Positions 34,134 to 43,483 of a stretch of 64,000 bases of DNA are shown one piece after another (positions within the stretch are counted from its first letter, which is position 1; every line of letters begins with the position of its first letter). This DNA comes from Flavobacterium micromati (GTDB taxonomy: Bacteria > Bacteroidota > Bacteroidia > Flavobacteriales > Flavobacteriaceae). The notes under the pieces were generated by a model. It was not told the DNA's origin. It worked only from the letters and a program-made list of their open reading frames with translations, and made no database searches. The stretch covers positions 124,001 through 188,000 of the forward strand of contig NZ_FQWF01000002.1 of assembly GCF_900129585.1 (NCBI RefSeq). Direction: 5' to 3'. The position numbers and the translations under genes were made by a program.

Positions 34134-34547
34134 ATGAAAATCAGTATCATCAATGGACCCAATTTAAATCTTCTCGGCAAACGCGAACCAGAAGTTTATG
34201 GAAACTTAACTTTTGAAGAATATTTTACCACTTTGCAGATAAAATTTCCGGCAATCGAATTTACTTATTTCCAAAGCAATATTGAGGGAGAATTAATTGA
34301 TAAAATACAGGAACTTGGGTTTTCATTTGATGGAATTATTTTAAACGCTGCTGCTTACACCCACACATCAATAGGAATTGGAGATGCAGTAAAAGCAATA
34401 ACAACTCCAGTTATTGAAGTGCATATTTCTAATACCTTTTCTCGTGAAAGTTTTAGACATCAATCTTATATTTCAGGCAATGCCAAAGGAGTAATTTTAG
34501 GCTTTGGCTTAAAAAGTTACGAACTAGCAGTTCAGTCATTTTTATAA
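34134..34547 (+). CDS. aroQ: Type II 3-dehydroquinate dehydratase
   Basis: A 137-residue dodecameric-type enzyme of the shikimate pathway, converting 3-dehydroquinate to 3-dehydroshikimate in the cytoplasm. It shows INGPNLNLLGKREPEVYG at 4-21 with the catalytic Tyr, FDGIILNAAAYTHTSIGIGDAV, and the substrate loop VEVHISNTFSRESFRHQSYIS in near-canonical form with the catalytic His. Full length. It stands alone downstream of a terminator. Confidence 0.95.
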   Translation: MKISIINGPNLNLLGKREPEVYGNLTFEEYFTTLQIKFPAIEFTYFQSNIEGELIDKIQELGFSFDGIILNAAAYTHTSIGIGDAVKAITTPVIEVHISNTFSRESFRHQSYISGNAKGVILGFGLKSYELAVQSFL

Positions 34548-34616
34548 AACGCCGAGGTATCTCCTTTCGATACAAATATTTAACAAATAATTAATATACT
34601 GTTTTTAAAGTTCTTC

Positions 34617-34624
34617 TATTTTTG
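34617..34624 (+). promoter_or_regulatory. -7 box for the DUF5686 gene
   Basis: TATTTTTG, exact TAnnTTTG. It overlaps an upstream in-frame GTG, so translation must begin at the ATG 34642, with a short leader. Confidence 0.45.
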
Positions 34625-34641
34625 TGAGAGAAAAAACTTTC

Positions 34642-37128
34642 ATGAAAAAATATTGTTTATTACTTCTTTTTTTAGGTTCTTTTGCGATTCAAGCACAACT
34701 AAAAGGCACCGTTACTGATGACAAAGGAAATCCTCTCCCATTTGTTACTATTTTCCAGCAAGACACTTACAATGGCACAACGTCAAATGAATTAGGCTCT
34801 TACGAATTCAATTTGCGGAAAAAAGAAAAGCCAACTGTTGTTTTTCAGTTTTTAGGTTTTAAAACTCAAAAAGTTACAATAGATATTGATAAGCTTCCTT
34901 ACATTTTAAATATAAAAATGGTTGAAGAAAGTTTTTCACTTAATGAAGTTGTAATAAACAACAAAGTTAATCCAGCCCTAGCCATCATTAAGAACGCAAT
35001 TGCTAACAGAAAACAAAATACAGAAAAGATCAATAGGTTTAATGCCGATTTCTATTCCAGAGGGATTTTTAAATTAAAAAATGCGCCAAAAAAAATCTTA
35101 GGACAAAAAATTGGCGATCTAAACGGCGCTTTAGATTCTACAGGAACGGGAATTATTTCATTATCGGAAACGTTTTCAAAAATATCATTTGAAAAACCAG
35201 ATAACTTAAAAGAAGTGGTTACTGCATCTAAAGTTAGCGGAAAAGATAATGGCTACAGCTATAATACCGCTCGTTCTTCTTTTTACGATTTTTATGATAA
35301 TGCCATTGATTTTGGGGTTCAAATGATCTCTCCAATTGCTACTAATGCATTCAATTATTATAATTATAAATTGGAAAGTACCTTTTTTGACGAAAATAAA
35401 AAGATGATCAACAAGATAAAAGTAAATGCAAAGCGAGACAGTGAACCTGTTTTTGAAGGTTACATTTACATTGTAGAAGATTCTTGGGCCATTTATGCTG
35501 TAGATTTGGATATAAAAGGCTATCGAATGAAAGAGGAATTTTTAGATGTAATGACGCTAAAGCAAAATTTTAGTTATAACAACAGCAATAAAATCTGGGC
35601 AAAAAATACGCAAAGCCTTGAAATCACAGCTGGAGCATTTGGAATAAAATTTTCAGGAAAATATAATTATGTGTACAGCAACTATGAATTTATTGATTCT
35701 TTTGTTCCCAAAACGTTTACCAATGAAATTACGCGAATTGAAATAAATGCAAATAAGAAAGACACACTTTTTTGGAACGCAAACAGACCTATTCCGTTAA
35801 CATTGGAGGAAACCACGGATTACGTTCGAAAAGATAGTATTTACAAAGTGCGAAATTCTCAAAAATATCTCGATTCAGTTGACACAAAAGAGAATAAATT
35901 CAAAATCCTAAAATTACTCACTGGCTACACTTTTAAAAACAGTTCCGAAAAATATAGTCTCGCTTACGAAGGATTATTGAGTTTAGGTTCGCTTAGTTTT
36001 AATACCGTACAAGGCTATAATTTTGATTCAGGATTTAAATATACCAATTATAAAAACCAAGAAACAACTGGAAAATATACTTCAGTAAGCACCAAATTTA
36101 ATTATGGTTTTGCTGATGATCGTTTGCGCGTAACTGGGCAGTTTATCCACCGATTTAACAATCAAAATTATGCGACTTTGTATCTGACAGGAGGAAGTTC
36201 TGTAAAGCAATTTAATGCCAATGAGCCTATTAGTAAGATCATCAATAGTATTAGTTCGCTTGCTTTTAAAAACAACTTTATGAAACTATATAATTTAGAG
36301 GCCGCCGCAATAGGTTACACGCGAGACATTGCCAATGGTGTAAATATAAATGGGAAAGTAGAATACCAGCAGCGTAAACCGCTATTTAACAATACTGATT
36401 ACTCGACTTTTAAAAGAGATGACCTATATACTAGCAATAACCCACTGGCACCAAATGATTTTATAACATCTCCTTTTGAGCAACATCATTTGACCAAATT
36501 AAATTTGCTTGCAAGAATTAATTTTGGCAACACCTATTCTTCGCGCCCCGATGGAAAGTTTAATATTCGAAATGAAAAATACCCCACGCTCTATGTAGGT
36601 TATGAAAAAGCTGTCGCTGCAAGTGAAAATAAATATGAGTTTGATCAAATAAGTACCAGAGTTACTTACGATTTAAAACTAGCAAATAAGGGACTTTTAG
36701 GTTTTAATCTAAAAGCTGGTAAATTTTTCAATGCCGAAAACATTGCTTTTATAGACTTTAAACATTTTAATGGAAATCTAACCCGAGTAGGTCAAACAGA
36801 ACGCTATTTGAATGTATTTAATTTGCTGCCGTATTATTCAAACAGTACTAATGATCGCTACTTTGAATTTCATAGTGAGTACAATGATAGAGGTTTTATA
36901 ATGAATAAAATTCCACTGTTGAACAAGCTTAAATCGACCTTAAATATTGGTGCTCATGCGCTCTCAACCTCTAATAACAAAACTTACACTGAATTTACAG
37001 TTGGCTTAGACAATTTAGGATTTGGCAAATTTAAGATGCTCCGTTTAGATTACGTTCGTTCCTATCAAAATGGCTTTCAAGGTGACGGAGTTGTTTTTGG
37101 GCTAAAATTTTTAAATATATTGGAGTAA
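34642..37128 (+). CDS. DUF5686 and carboxypeptidase-regulatory-like domain protein
   Basis: An 828-residue outer-membrane protein. Signal peptide 1-19 ends AIQAQ. Residues 20-105 are the CarboxypepD_reg-like domain (GTVTDDKGNPLPFVTIFQQDTYNGTTSN). DUF5686 occupies most of the rest, with many amphipathic strands and a barrel-like C terminus. The family is Bacteroidota-specific, found alongside TonB receptors, but without a plug or TonB box motif here. The function is unknown; involvement in surface assembly or uptake is a guess. It is monocistronic. Confidence 0.87.
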   Translation: MKKYCLLLLFLGSFAIQAQLKGTVTDDKGNPLPFVTIFQQDTYNGTTSNELGSYEFNLRKKEKPTVVFQFLGFKTQKVTIDIDKLPYILNIKMVEESFSLNEVVINNKVNPALAIIKNAIANRKQNTEKINRFNADFYSRGIFKLKNAPKKILGQKIGDLNGALDSTGTGIISLSETFSKISFEKPDNLKEVVTASKVSGKDNGYSYNTARSSFYDFYDNAIDFGVQMISPIATNAFNYYNYKLESTFFDENKKMINKIKVNAKRDSEPVFEGYIYIVEDSWAIYAVDLDIKGYRMKEEFLDVMTLKQNFSYNNSNKIWAKNTQSLEITAGAFGIKFSGKYNYVYSNYEFIDSFVPKTFTNEITRIEINANKKDTLFWNANRPIPLTLEETTDYVRKDSIYKVRNSQKYLDSVDTKENKFKILKLLTGYTFKNSSEKYSLAYEGLLSLGSLSFNTVQGYNFDSGFKYTNYKNQETTGKYTSVSTKFNYGFADDRLRVTGQFIHRFNNQNYATLYLTGGSSVKQFNANEPISKIINSISSLAFKNNFMKLYNLEAAAIGYTRDIANGVNINGKVEYQQRKPLFNNTDYSTFKRDDLYTSNNPLAPNDFITSPFEQHHLTKLNLLARINFGNTYSSRPDGKFNIRNEKYPTLYVGYEKAVAASENKYEFDQISTRVTYDLKLANKGLLGFNLKAGKFFNAENIAFIDFKHFNGNLTRVGQTERYLNVFNLLPYYSNSTNDRYFEFHSEYNDRGFIMNKIPLLNKLKSTLNIGAHALSTSNNKTYTEFTVGLDNLGFGKFKMLRLDYVRSYQNGFQGDGVVFGLKFLNILE

Positions 37129-37177
37129 TAGAATAATTATAGAAAACCGATTTTAAATTAAATATTTACCTCTCAAT

Positions 37178-37219
37178 AATTATCTCCAGCATGAAATTAT
37201 TTTTAAACTGGAGATAATT
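37178..37219. repeat. Inverted repeat in a convergent intergenic region
   Basis: AATTATCTCCAG (37178-37189) / CTGGAGATAATT (37208-37219), perfect over 12 bases with an 18-base loop. No T run follows, so it may be a factor-assisted terminator or other structure. Confidence 0.5.
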
Positions 37220-37286
37220 TATATCCAATATTAGCACTAAAATTTAAATTCAATATGAAAGCAAGTGTATTTGTTATAGTGCAAAA

Positions 37287-37318
37287 GTCTCAATGCTCAA
37301 GAGCAACTTAATTGAGAC
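37287..37318. repeat. Nested inverted repeat in the same intergenic region
   Basis: GTCTCAAT / ATTGAGAC encloses a second hairpin GCTC-AA-GAGC at 37295-37304. It lies between the DUF5686 gene and the convergent CDF gene. Confidence 0.45.
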
Positions 37319-37389
37319 ACATTCATCAGCATTACAACTTAAAATTAGATTATAAACTTATCTACTGCAATACTAATTTTTATAATAAT

Positions 37390-38259
37390 CTATTCATTAG
37401 GTTCAATGTGGATCAAAACTTGACCTAATTCTGTAATGCGTTCGCGTAAAGTATCTTTCAGTTTATGAGCTAGATCATGACCTTCTTTTACTGTGATCTT
37501 AGAATCAACGGTTGCATGCAAATCGACGTGATATTGCATACCTGCTTTTCTAATAAAACATTTTTCAGTGCCTATAATCCCATTTACTTCTAATGATACT
37601 TCTCTAATTTGAGCAATCAAATCATCATACAAATGTTCATCCATTATTTCGCCTAAAGCGGGTCGGAAAATTTTGTAACTATTATAAACAATAAATCCGG
37701 ATGCAAATAGCGCAGCCCAATCATCAGCTGATTCAAAACCAGTTCCAAAAAATAACGCTACCGAAATTCCAATAAAAGCAGCCACTGAAGTGATTGCATC
37801 ACTCCGATGGTGCCATGCATCGGCTTTTAAAGAAGAACTATTGGTTTGAATACTTCGTTTCATCACAACTCGAAAGGAGTATTCTTTCCAAATAATTATC
37901 GCGCTTAATACAATTAATGTCCAGGGTTCTGGTAATTGATGCGGCGTTTGTATGTTTTGAATACTTTCATACGCAATAATCACAGCCGACGAAATTAGAA
38001 AACCAACTACAATAAAAGTAATCAAAGGCTCAGCTCTTCCGTGCCCGTACGGGTGATTATCATCGGCAGGTTTATTAGAATATTTTATACCAAACAAAAC
38101 TAAAAGAGATGCGAAAATATCAGTTGTCGATTCAATTGCATCTGCAATCAAAGCATAGGAATTTCCAAAAAAACCAGCAAGACCTTTAATAATGGCCAAA
38201 GCTGAATTTCCGATAATACTGAAATATGTTGCTCTAATTGCTGTTTTTTCGCTTGTCAT
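37390..38259 (-). CDS. Cation diffusion facilitator (CDF) transporter
   Basis: A 289-residue inner-membrane metal/proton antiporter with six membrane helices in the first 205 residues and a C-terminal cytoplasmic metal-sensing domain (about 210-289, MQYHVDLHATVDSKITVKEGHDLAHKLKD). The transport site aligns to E-x3-D in ADAIESTTDIFAS (helix 2) and H-x3-D in WHHRSDAITS (helix 5). FieF has Asp at the first position, so the Glu here is a difference that may shift metal preference. NHPYGHGRAEPL is the family loop. Exported metal (Zn, Fe or Mn) is not determined. Confidence 0.9.
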   Translation of the reverse strand: MTSEKTAIRATYFSIIGNSALAIIKGLAGFFGNSYALIADAIESTTDIFASLLVLFGIKYSNKPADDNHPYGHGRAEPLITFIVVGFLISSAVIIAYESIQNIQTPHQLPEPWTLIVLSAIIIWKEYSFRVVMKRSIQTNSSSLKADAWHHRSDAITSVAAFIGISVALFFGTGFESADDWAALFASGFIVYNSYKIFRPALGEIMDEHLYDDLIAQIREVSLEVNGIIGTEKCFIRKAGMQYHVDLHATVDSKITVKEGHDLAHKLKDTLRERITELGQVLIHIEPNE

Positions 38260-38292
38260 GCGTTATTTTTATATGATGTATTAAAAATAAAA

Positions 38293-38351
38293 TCGTTTAA
38301 ATAAACTAAGCAAGATTTAAAAATAAAATCTTTATTGGTTTATTTAAACGA
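38293..38351 (-). terminator. Terminator of murA
   Basis: Perfect 14-base outer stem TCGTTTAAATAAAC / GTTTATTTAAACGA with an inner AGATTT/AAATCT pairing; the minus strand continues TTTTATTTTTAA. Confidence 0.65.
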
Positions 38352-38373
38352 AATTTTAAATGATTTATGTTAT

Positions 38374-39684
38374 TTATTCCCGCACAATGTGAGCGCCAAT
38401 AGCTCTCAATCGTTCGTCTATGCGTTCATATCCACGATCGATTTGTTCAATATTTTGAATTGTACTTGTACCTTTTGCGGAAAGCGCTGCGATCAGCAAT
38501 GAAATTCCAGCACGAATATCTGGTGATGACATTGTAGTTGCTTTTAATTGTGATTCAAAATTATGTCCCATAACAACCGCCCGATGGGGATCGCACAACA
38601 TTATTTTAGCACCCATATCAATCAACTTATCCACAAAAAATAATCTACTTTCAAACATTTTTTGATGAATTAGCACATCTCCTTTTGCCTGAGTTGCAAC
38701 TACTAGAACGATACTCAATAAATCTGGCGTAAATCCAGGCCATGGTGCATCAGCAATAGTTAATATAGAACCATCAATATCTGTTTTTACCTCATATCCA
38801 TCAACGTGAGCAGGAATGTAAATATCATCTCCTCTTCGTTCTAATGTGATTCCTAATTTTCTAAAGGTATTTGGGATTAATCCTAAGTTATCCCAACTCA
38901 CATTCTTAATTGTAATTTCTGATTTTGTCATAGCAGCTAGACCAATCCAGCTTCCTATTTCGATCATGTCTGGAAGAATTCGGTGCTCGCAACCACCTAA
39001 GTTTTGTACACCTTCAATAGTCAATAAGTTAGAACCCACACCAGATATTTTAGCACCCATAGAATTCAGCATCTTACATAATTGTTGCAAGTAAGGTTCG
39101 CAAGCTGCGTTGTATAGCGTTGTAACACCTTTAGCTAAAACTGCCGCCATAACAATATTTGCAGTGCCAGTTACAGATGCTTCGTCTAATAGCATATCGG
39201 AACCTGTTAATCCTTTTGGTGCTTCTACTCCATAAAAGTGATCTTCTCTATTATATCTAAATGTAGCTCCAAGATTGATAAATCCTTCAAAATGCGTATC
39301 TAATCTTCTGCGTCCTATTTTATCTCCACCTGGTTTTGGAATATAACCTTTTCCAAAACGCGCTAACAATGGACCAACAATCATAATCGAACCTCTCAAC
39401 GAACCGCCTTCTTTTTTAAAAGCTTCGGTTTCTAAATACTGCATATTTACATCGTCAGCTTGAAAAGTATAAGAACCATGCGCTGTTTTTTCAATTTTAA
39501 CTCCTAAATTTCCTAAAAGAGTAATTAATTTATTAATATCGATAATATCAGGAATATTATTGATCATCACTTTTTCAGCTGTTAAAAGAACAGCACATAA
39601 TATTTGCAGCGCTTCATTTTTAGCTCCTTGAGGTGTAATTTCTCCTTTTAGGCTAATTCCTCCTTCTATTTTAAATATTCCCAT
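38374..39684 (-). CDS. murA: UDP-N-acetylglucosamine 1-carboxyvinyltransferase
   Basis: A 436-residue cytoplasmic enzyme for the first committed step of peptidoglycan synthesis (transfer of enolpyruvyl from PEP to UDP-GlcNAc). MFKIEGG-type start, AKNEAL at 21-26, SLRGSIMIVGPLLARFG (95-111), and the active loop KPGGDKIGRRRLDTH. The residue equivalent to E. coli Cys115 is Asp121 (codon at 39322-39324). Natural Cys-to-Asp MurA enzymes, as in Mycobacterium and Chlamydia, are active but not alkylated by fosfomycin. It follows DUF4290 and is probably co-transcribed with it. Confidence 0.96.
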   Translation of the reverse strand: MGIFKIEGGISLKGEITPQGAKNEALQILCAVLLTAEKVMINNIPDIIDINKLITLLGNLGVKIEKTAHGSYTFQADDVNMQYLETEAFKKEGGSLRGSIMIVGPLLARFGKGYIPKPGGDKIGRRRLDTHFEGFINLGATFRYNREDHFYGVEAPKGLTGSDMLLDEASVTGTANIVMAAVLAKGVTTLYNAACEPYLQQLCKMLNSMGAKISGVGSNLLTIEGVQNLGGCEHRILPDMIEIGSWIGLAAMTKSEITIKNVSWDNLGLIPNTFRKLGITLERRGDDIYIPAHVDGYEVKTDIDGSILTIADAPWPGFTPDLLSIVLVVATQAKGDVLIHQKMFESRLFFVDKLIDMGAKIMLCDPHRAVVMGHNFESQLKATTMSSPDIRAGISLLIAALSAKGTSTIQNIEQIDRGYERIDERLRAIGAHIVRE

Positions 39685-39750
39685 TCTGTTTTAATTTATA
39701 GGTTACGGGTTCCAAATTAAAAAAACTTTAATTCTTTACCAATAACAATT

Positions 39751-40476
39751 TTATAAAGGTTTTCTGTTTTGATTTTTATGAACTGGATTTGGTTTTCCAG
39801 TTTTACTATTTTTATTACTCAGAATTTTTGGCTGACCAACAGGTAAAATTTTATTTGAAACGCGCTTGTTAGTACGCAACAAATCAGTAGTGTTCAATAA
39901 TTCTTCCTCACTTTGAATCAAATTTAATTTACCATCAGACAGTTCAAATAAATGTTCGAAAATTACATCATCTTTTACGGTGTCTTTATTCCAACTTAAA
40001 TATGATTTTTTCATGTGATTAGCGATAACTTTTACCAAAGCATTTTTCATATCACCGTCCTCCCACTTATTAGCCACATCAATCATGTACTTTATGTTGT
40101 TGCCATAAAATCTATATTTTGGAAAATTTTGAGGGTATTTTAAAACATCTGGTTTTAATTGCAAAACTTCGCGCGACGGAATAGGATATGGAGAGTCAGC
40201 AACTAACTTAAAATCGGACATGATAAAAAGCTGATCCCACAATTTATGCTGAAAATCAGGAACGTCGCGTAAATGAGGATTTAAACTTCCCATCACCTGA
40301 ATAATGTATTTTGCCGCTTTGTTGCGCTCAATATCATCTTCAATTTGAGTTGCTTGATCGATCAATTTTTGCAAATGACGGCCATATTCTGGAATGAGTA
40401 AATGTGATCGCTCTGCATTATATTCCAAATGATGAACCACATCGTTTGAGTTTTCTTTAATATATTTTGAATTCAT
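39751..40476 (-). CDS. DUF4290 family protein
   Basis: A 241-residue soluble, helical protein of unknown function, typically found directly upstream of murA in Flavobacteriaceae. Visible blocks are LEYNAERSHLLIPEYGRHLQKLIDQA, YIIQVMGSLNPHLRDVPDFQHKLWDQLF and KYRFYGNNIKYMIDVA. The C terminus is basic and low-complexity (KNSKTGKPNPVHKNQNRKPL), which could bind nucleic acid or membranes. It is 66 bases upstream of murA on the same strand. Confidence 0.87.
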   Translation of the reverse strand: MNSKYIKENSNDVVHHLEYNAERSHLLIPEYGRHLQKLIDQATQIEDDIERNKAAKYIIQVMGSLNPHLRDVPDFQHKLWDQLFIMSDFKLVADSPYPIPSREVLQLKPDVLKYPQNFPKYRFYGNNIKYMIDVANKWEDGDMKNALVKVIANHMKKSYLSWNKDTVKDDVIFEHLFELSDGKLNLIQSEEELLNTTDLLRTNKRVSNKILPVGQPKILSNKNSKTGKPNPVHKNQNRKPL

Positions 40477-40558
40477 ATTTGGATGTATATTTTAAATTTT
40501 AACGATAAAAGTCTAAACAATGCTTCTTAGCCAAAATATCTTTTAAAATTATTTTTAT

Positions 40559-40843
40559 TTAAAGGGAGACGATACCTTCAATTGTAGAAACTTCTAGGTA
40601 TTTTTCTACTATTTCTTGTGAATCTTTCATCGTAACATCAACAGATATACTAGTGTATTTTCCGGTTTTTGATTTTTTTGTATTAATGACAGCACCCATA
40701 CAATCAAAGGCATGTTCAACTCGTTCTACATTGTCATTTACAGTAGGTACAATAAATTTAAACAAATAAATCGTTGGCCAAGTATTACTCATATCCAACT
40801 CTACTTTTAATCTATCGTAAAATTCTTTTGTTTTTTGATCCAT
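40559..40843 (-). CDS. DUF493 family protein (YbeD-like)
   Basis: 94 residues with an ACT-like alpha/beta fold expected for the family. FYDRLKVELDMSNTWPTIYLFKFIVP is the conserved opening and YTSISVDVTMKDSQEIVEKYLEVSTIEGIVSL the end. YbeD is linked to lipoate biosynthesis by context in E. coli, but no such genes occur here. It may share a transcript with DUF4290 and murA (82-base gap). A TATCTTTG box lies 20 bases upstream. Confidence 0.87.
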   Translation of the reverse strand: MDQKTKEFYDRLKVELDMSNTWPTIYLFKFIVPTVNDNVERVEHAFDCMGAVINTKKSKTGKYTSISVDVTMKDSQEIVEKYLEVSTIEGIVSL

Positions 40844-40863
40844 TATTTATTTGAAAAGAAAAG

Positions 40864-40871
40864 CAAAGATA
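40864..40871 (-). promoter_or_regulatory. -7 box for DUF493 (and likely DUF4290-murA)
   Basis: TATCTTTG on the minus strand, exact TAnnTTTG, 20 bases upstream of the DUF493 start. Confidence 0.5.
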
Positions 40872-40963
40872 CAGTTTCGAAAGCAAAATATGAATTTTGG
40901 ATATATTTTTTTACTTCTGCCAATTTATAAGCTTTGATTTTTTTAAATACCAATTAATTAAAG

Positions 40964-40971
40964 TAATTTTG
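40964..40971 (+). promoter_or_regulatory. -7 box for the AAA ATPase gene
   Basis: TAATTTTG, exact TAnnTTTG, 17 bases before a GTG start. No correctly spaced -33 element. Confidence 0.4.
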
Positions 40972-40988
40972 CGCCTTATTTTTAAAAA

Positions 40989-41528
40989 GTGCAGAAGAAA
41001 ATTATAGTTATTATCGGCGGTCCCGGAACAGGTAAAACCACTATTATAGATGGGTTAGTCGATAAAGGGCATTGTTGTTATCCAGAAATTTCTAGAGAAG
41101 TAACATTAGAAGCTAAAAAACAAGGAATTGAACAATTATTTCTTGAAAAACCTTTACTATTTAGCGAATTACTGCTGGAAGGAAGAAAAAAACAATTTCA
41201 AAATGCGACAGACGAAGCCCATGAAGTTGTATTTATTGACCGCGGAATTCCAGATGTGCTAGCTTACATGCACTACATAGGCGATAGTTATCCTGCAACT
41301 TTTGATCACGCTTGTCGTGAACATAAATACTCAAAAATATTTCTCCTTCCGCCGTGGGAAGAAATTTATATCAGCGATGATGCGCGTTACGAAAATTTTG
41401 AACAAGCAAAACTAATCTACTCTCATCTTGTGGAAACTTATCAAAATTACGGTTACGAATTGATAGAAGTACCAAAAGACACGATGAATAACAGAATTCT
41501 TTTTATCTTAGATGAAATTTCTAAATAA
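40989..41528 (+). CDS. Small AAA-type ATP-binding protein (AAA_28)
   Basis: 179 residues with a P-loop at the N terminus (IVIIGGPGTGKTTIIDGL), a kinase-like fold, and VVFIDRGIPDVLAYMHYIG in the middle, typical of AAA_28/NadR-like ATPases. The start codon is GTG at 40989; no earlier ATG exists in frame. No partner domain is present. It may phosphorylate a small molecule, but the function is unproven. RecQ follows after 59 bases. Confidence 0.82.
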   Translation: MQKKIIVIIGGPGTGKTTIIDGLVDKGHCCYPEISREVTLEAKKQGIEQLFLEKPLLFSELLLEGRKKQFQNATDEAHEVVFIDRGIPDVLAYMHYIGDSYPATFDHACREHKYSKIFLLPPWEEIYISDDARYENFEQAKLIYSHLVETYQNYGYELIEVPKDTMNNRILFILDEISK

Positions 41529-41587
41529 ACCTCGGTTAAATATTGTGTAATTGAGCTTGTTTTTTACTGAATTGAAAACTGTAATTT

Positions 41588-43483
41588 ATGCTAGAAGCAT
41601 TAGCGCTACTTCAAAAATACTGGAAACACGATAAATTTAGATCACTCCAAAACGAAATAATCGCATCAGTTTTGAGCGGTCAAGACACTTTTGCATTGAT
41701 GCCAACTGGTGGCGGAAAATCAGTTTGTTTCCAAATTCCAGCTTTGATGAACGATGGAATTTGTTTAGTTGTTTCGCCTTTGGTCGCATTAATGAAAGAC
41801 CAAGTAGCCAATTTGCAGCAGCGAAATATCAAAGCAATTGCCCTTACAGGAGGAATCAGATCAGAGGAAATGATTGACTTGCTTGATAATTGCCAATTTG
41901 GAAATTACAAATTTCTTTATCTATCTCCAGAACGTTTGCAATCCGACTGGATTTTAGAGCGGATAAAAAGTTTACCTATTAATTTAATTACCATTGACGA
42001 AGCACATTGTGTATCTCAATGGGGACATGATTTTCGTCCTGCCTATTTAAAAATTTCATTACTTAAAAAGCATTTTCCAAAAACGCCTTTCCTCGCATTA
42101 ACCGCTACTGCAACTCCAAGAGTAAAAACCGATATTATAACCGAGTTAGGATTACATAATCCTCAAATATTTGAGAAATCATTTGCTAGAGAGAATATTG
42201 CATATATGGTTTTTGAACTTGAAGATAAAATTTTTAGAATAGAACAAATTCTTAAAAAAAACCCCGAACCTTCTATTATTTACGTTCGAAATAGAAAATC
42301 GTGTTTAGATATTTCGTCTCAATTACAGTCATTAGGTTTTAAAGCAACATATTATCATGGAGGACTTTCGTCCAAAGAAAAAGATAAAAATATGCAATCT
42401 TGGATGAATGAAGACGTTCAAATTATTGTCGCTACAAATGCTTTTGGAATGGGGATTGACAAAGCCAATGTTAAAACAGTAATTCATATTCAATTACCAG
42501 AAAATATAGAGAATTATTATCAAGAAGCTGGGCGCGCTGGACGAAATGGAGAAAGAGCTTTTGCGATTCTTTTGACCAGTCCATCTGATATTATTCAAGC
42601 AAAGAATCAGTTTATCAATATTTTACCTGATAAAAAGTTTTTAAATTTAATGTATCTTAAACTAAATAATTATTTCCAAGTTGCTTACGGAGAAGGAATT
42701 AATGAGCAGTTTACATTCAATTTACATCATTTTTGTTTACGATATGAATTTCCTACGTTGAAAACGTATAATGCACTACAGTTTTTAGATCGGCAAGGAA
42801 TTATCACTTTGTCTCAAGAATTTAGCGAAAAAATCACACTGCAGTTTCTTATTCCGTCTAAAGAAGTGATTCGATATGTGAGCTTAAATGTAAATGATGA
42901 AGAAATAATTCTAGCTATTTTACGCACCTATCCTGGAATTTATGAAATGCAAACTGCTTTTAACTTACAATTAATTGCAAAAAAATCAAATCATAAAGAA
43001 GCGGAAATTCTGGCTGTTTTAAAGAAATTAAAAGAAAAAGAAATTATAGAATATCACTCCAAAAATAACGATGCTACCATTTTATTCAATGAAGTGCGAG
43101 AAGATGAGCGAACTATTAGTCGAGTTTCAAAACATTTGGAAAACCAAAATCTTCTAAAAAAAGAGCAATTACAAGCTGTTTATCATTATATAAATGAAAG
43201 AGCGATTTGTAAAAATAAGTTGATTTTAAATTATTTTGGTGAAAAAATAATTACTGATTGTGGTATTTGCTCCTTTTGCATCACAAAGAAAATTAAGAAA
43301 AAAGATGTTACTTTATTGTCTAAAGAAATTATTACATTACTTAAAATCGAAGACTTAAACTCAAGAGATATTCAAAATAAAACAAAAAATAATCCAGAGG
43401 ACGTTATCTTTGTACTGCAGGAATTATTAGAAAACGATTTTATTTTGGTTAAACCAAATAATAAATATACACTGAAATCATAA
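41588..43483 (+). CDS. recQ: RecQ family ATP-dependent DNA helicase (short form)
   Basis: A 631-residue 3'-5' helicase. Motif 0/I is YWKHDKFRSLQNEI and MPTGGGKSVCFQIP, motif II DEAHCVSQWGHDFRP, motif III LTATATPRV, motif V-VI ATNAFGMGIDKANVKTVIH and YYQEAGRAGRNGE. The RQC zinc site is intact (CKNKLI...CGICSFC). No HRDC domain follows, so this is the shorter RecQ type; many Flavobacteriaceae also carry a longer RecQ elsewhere. It overlaps the fmt start by one base (TAATG), implying translational coupling. Confidence 0.9.
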   Translation: MLEALALLQKYWKHDKFRSLQNEIIASVLSGQDTFALMPTGGGKSVCFQIPALMNDGICLVVSPLVALMKDQVANLQQRNIKAIALTGGIRSEEMIDLLDNCQFGNYKFLYLSPERLQSDWILERIKSLPINLITIDEAHCVSQWGHDFRPAYLKISLLKKHFPKTPFLALTATATPRVKTDIITELGLHNPQIFEKSFARENIAYMVFELEDKIFRIEQILKKNPEPSIIYVRNRKSCLDISSQLQSLGFKATYYHGGLSSKEKDKNMQSWMNEDVQIIVATNAFGMGIDKANVKTVIHIQLPENIENYYQEAGRAGRNGERAFAILLTSPSDIIQAKNQFINILPDKKFLNLMYLKLNNYFQVAYGEGINEQFTFNLHHFCLRYEFPTLKTYNALQFLDRQGIITLSQEFSEKITLQFLIPSKEVIRYVSLNVNDEEIILAILRTYPGIYEMQTAFNLQLIAKKSNHKEAEILAVLKKLKEKEIIEYHSKNNDATILFNEVREDERTISRVSKHLENQNLLKKEQLQAVYHYINERAICKNKLILNYFGEKIITDCGICSFCITKKIKKKDVTLLSKEIITLLKIEDLNSRDIQNKTKNNPEDVIFVLQELLENDFILVKPNNKYTLKS

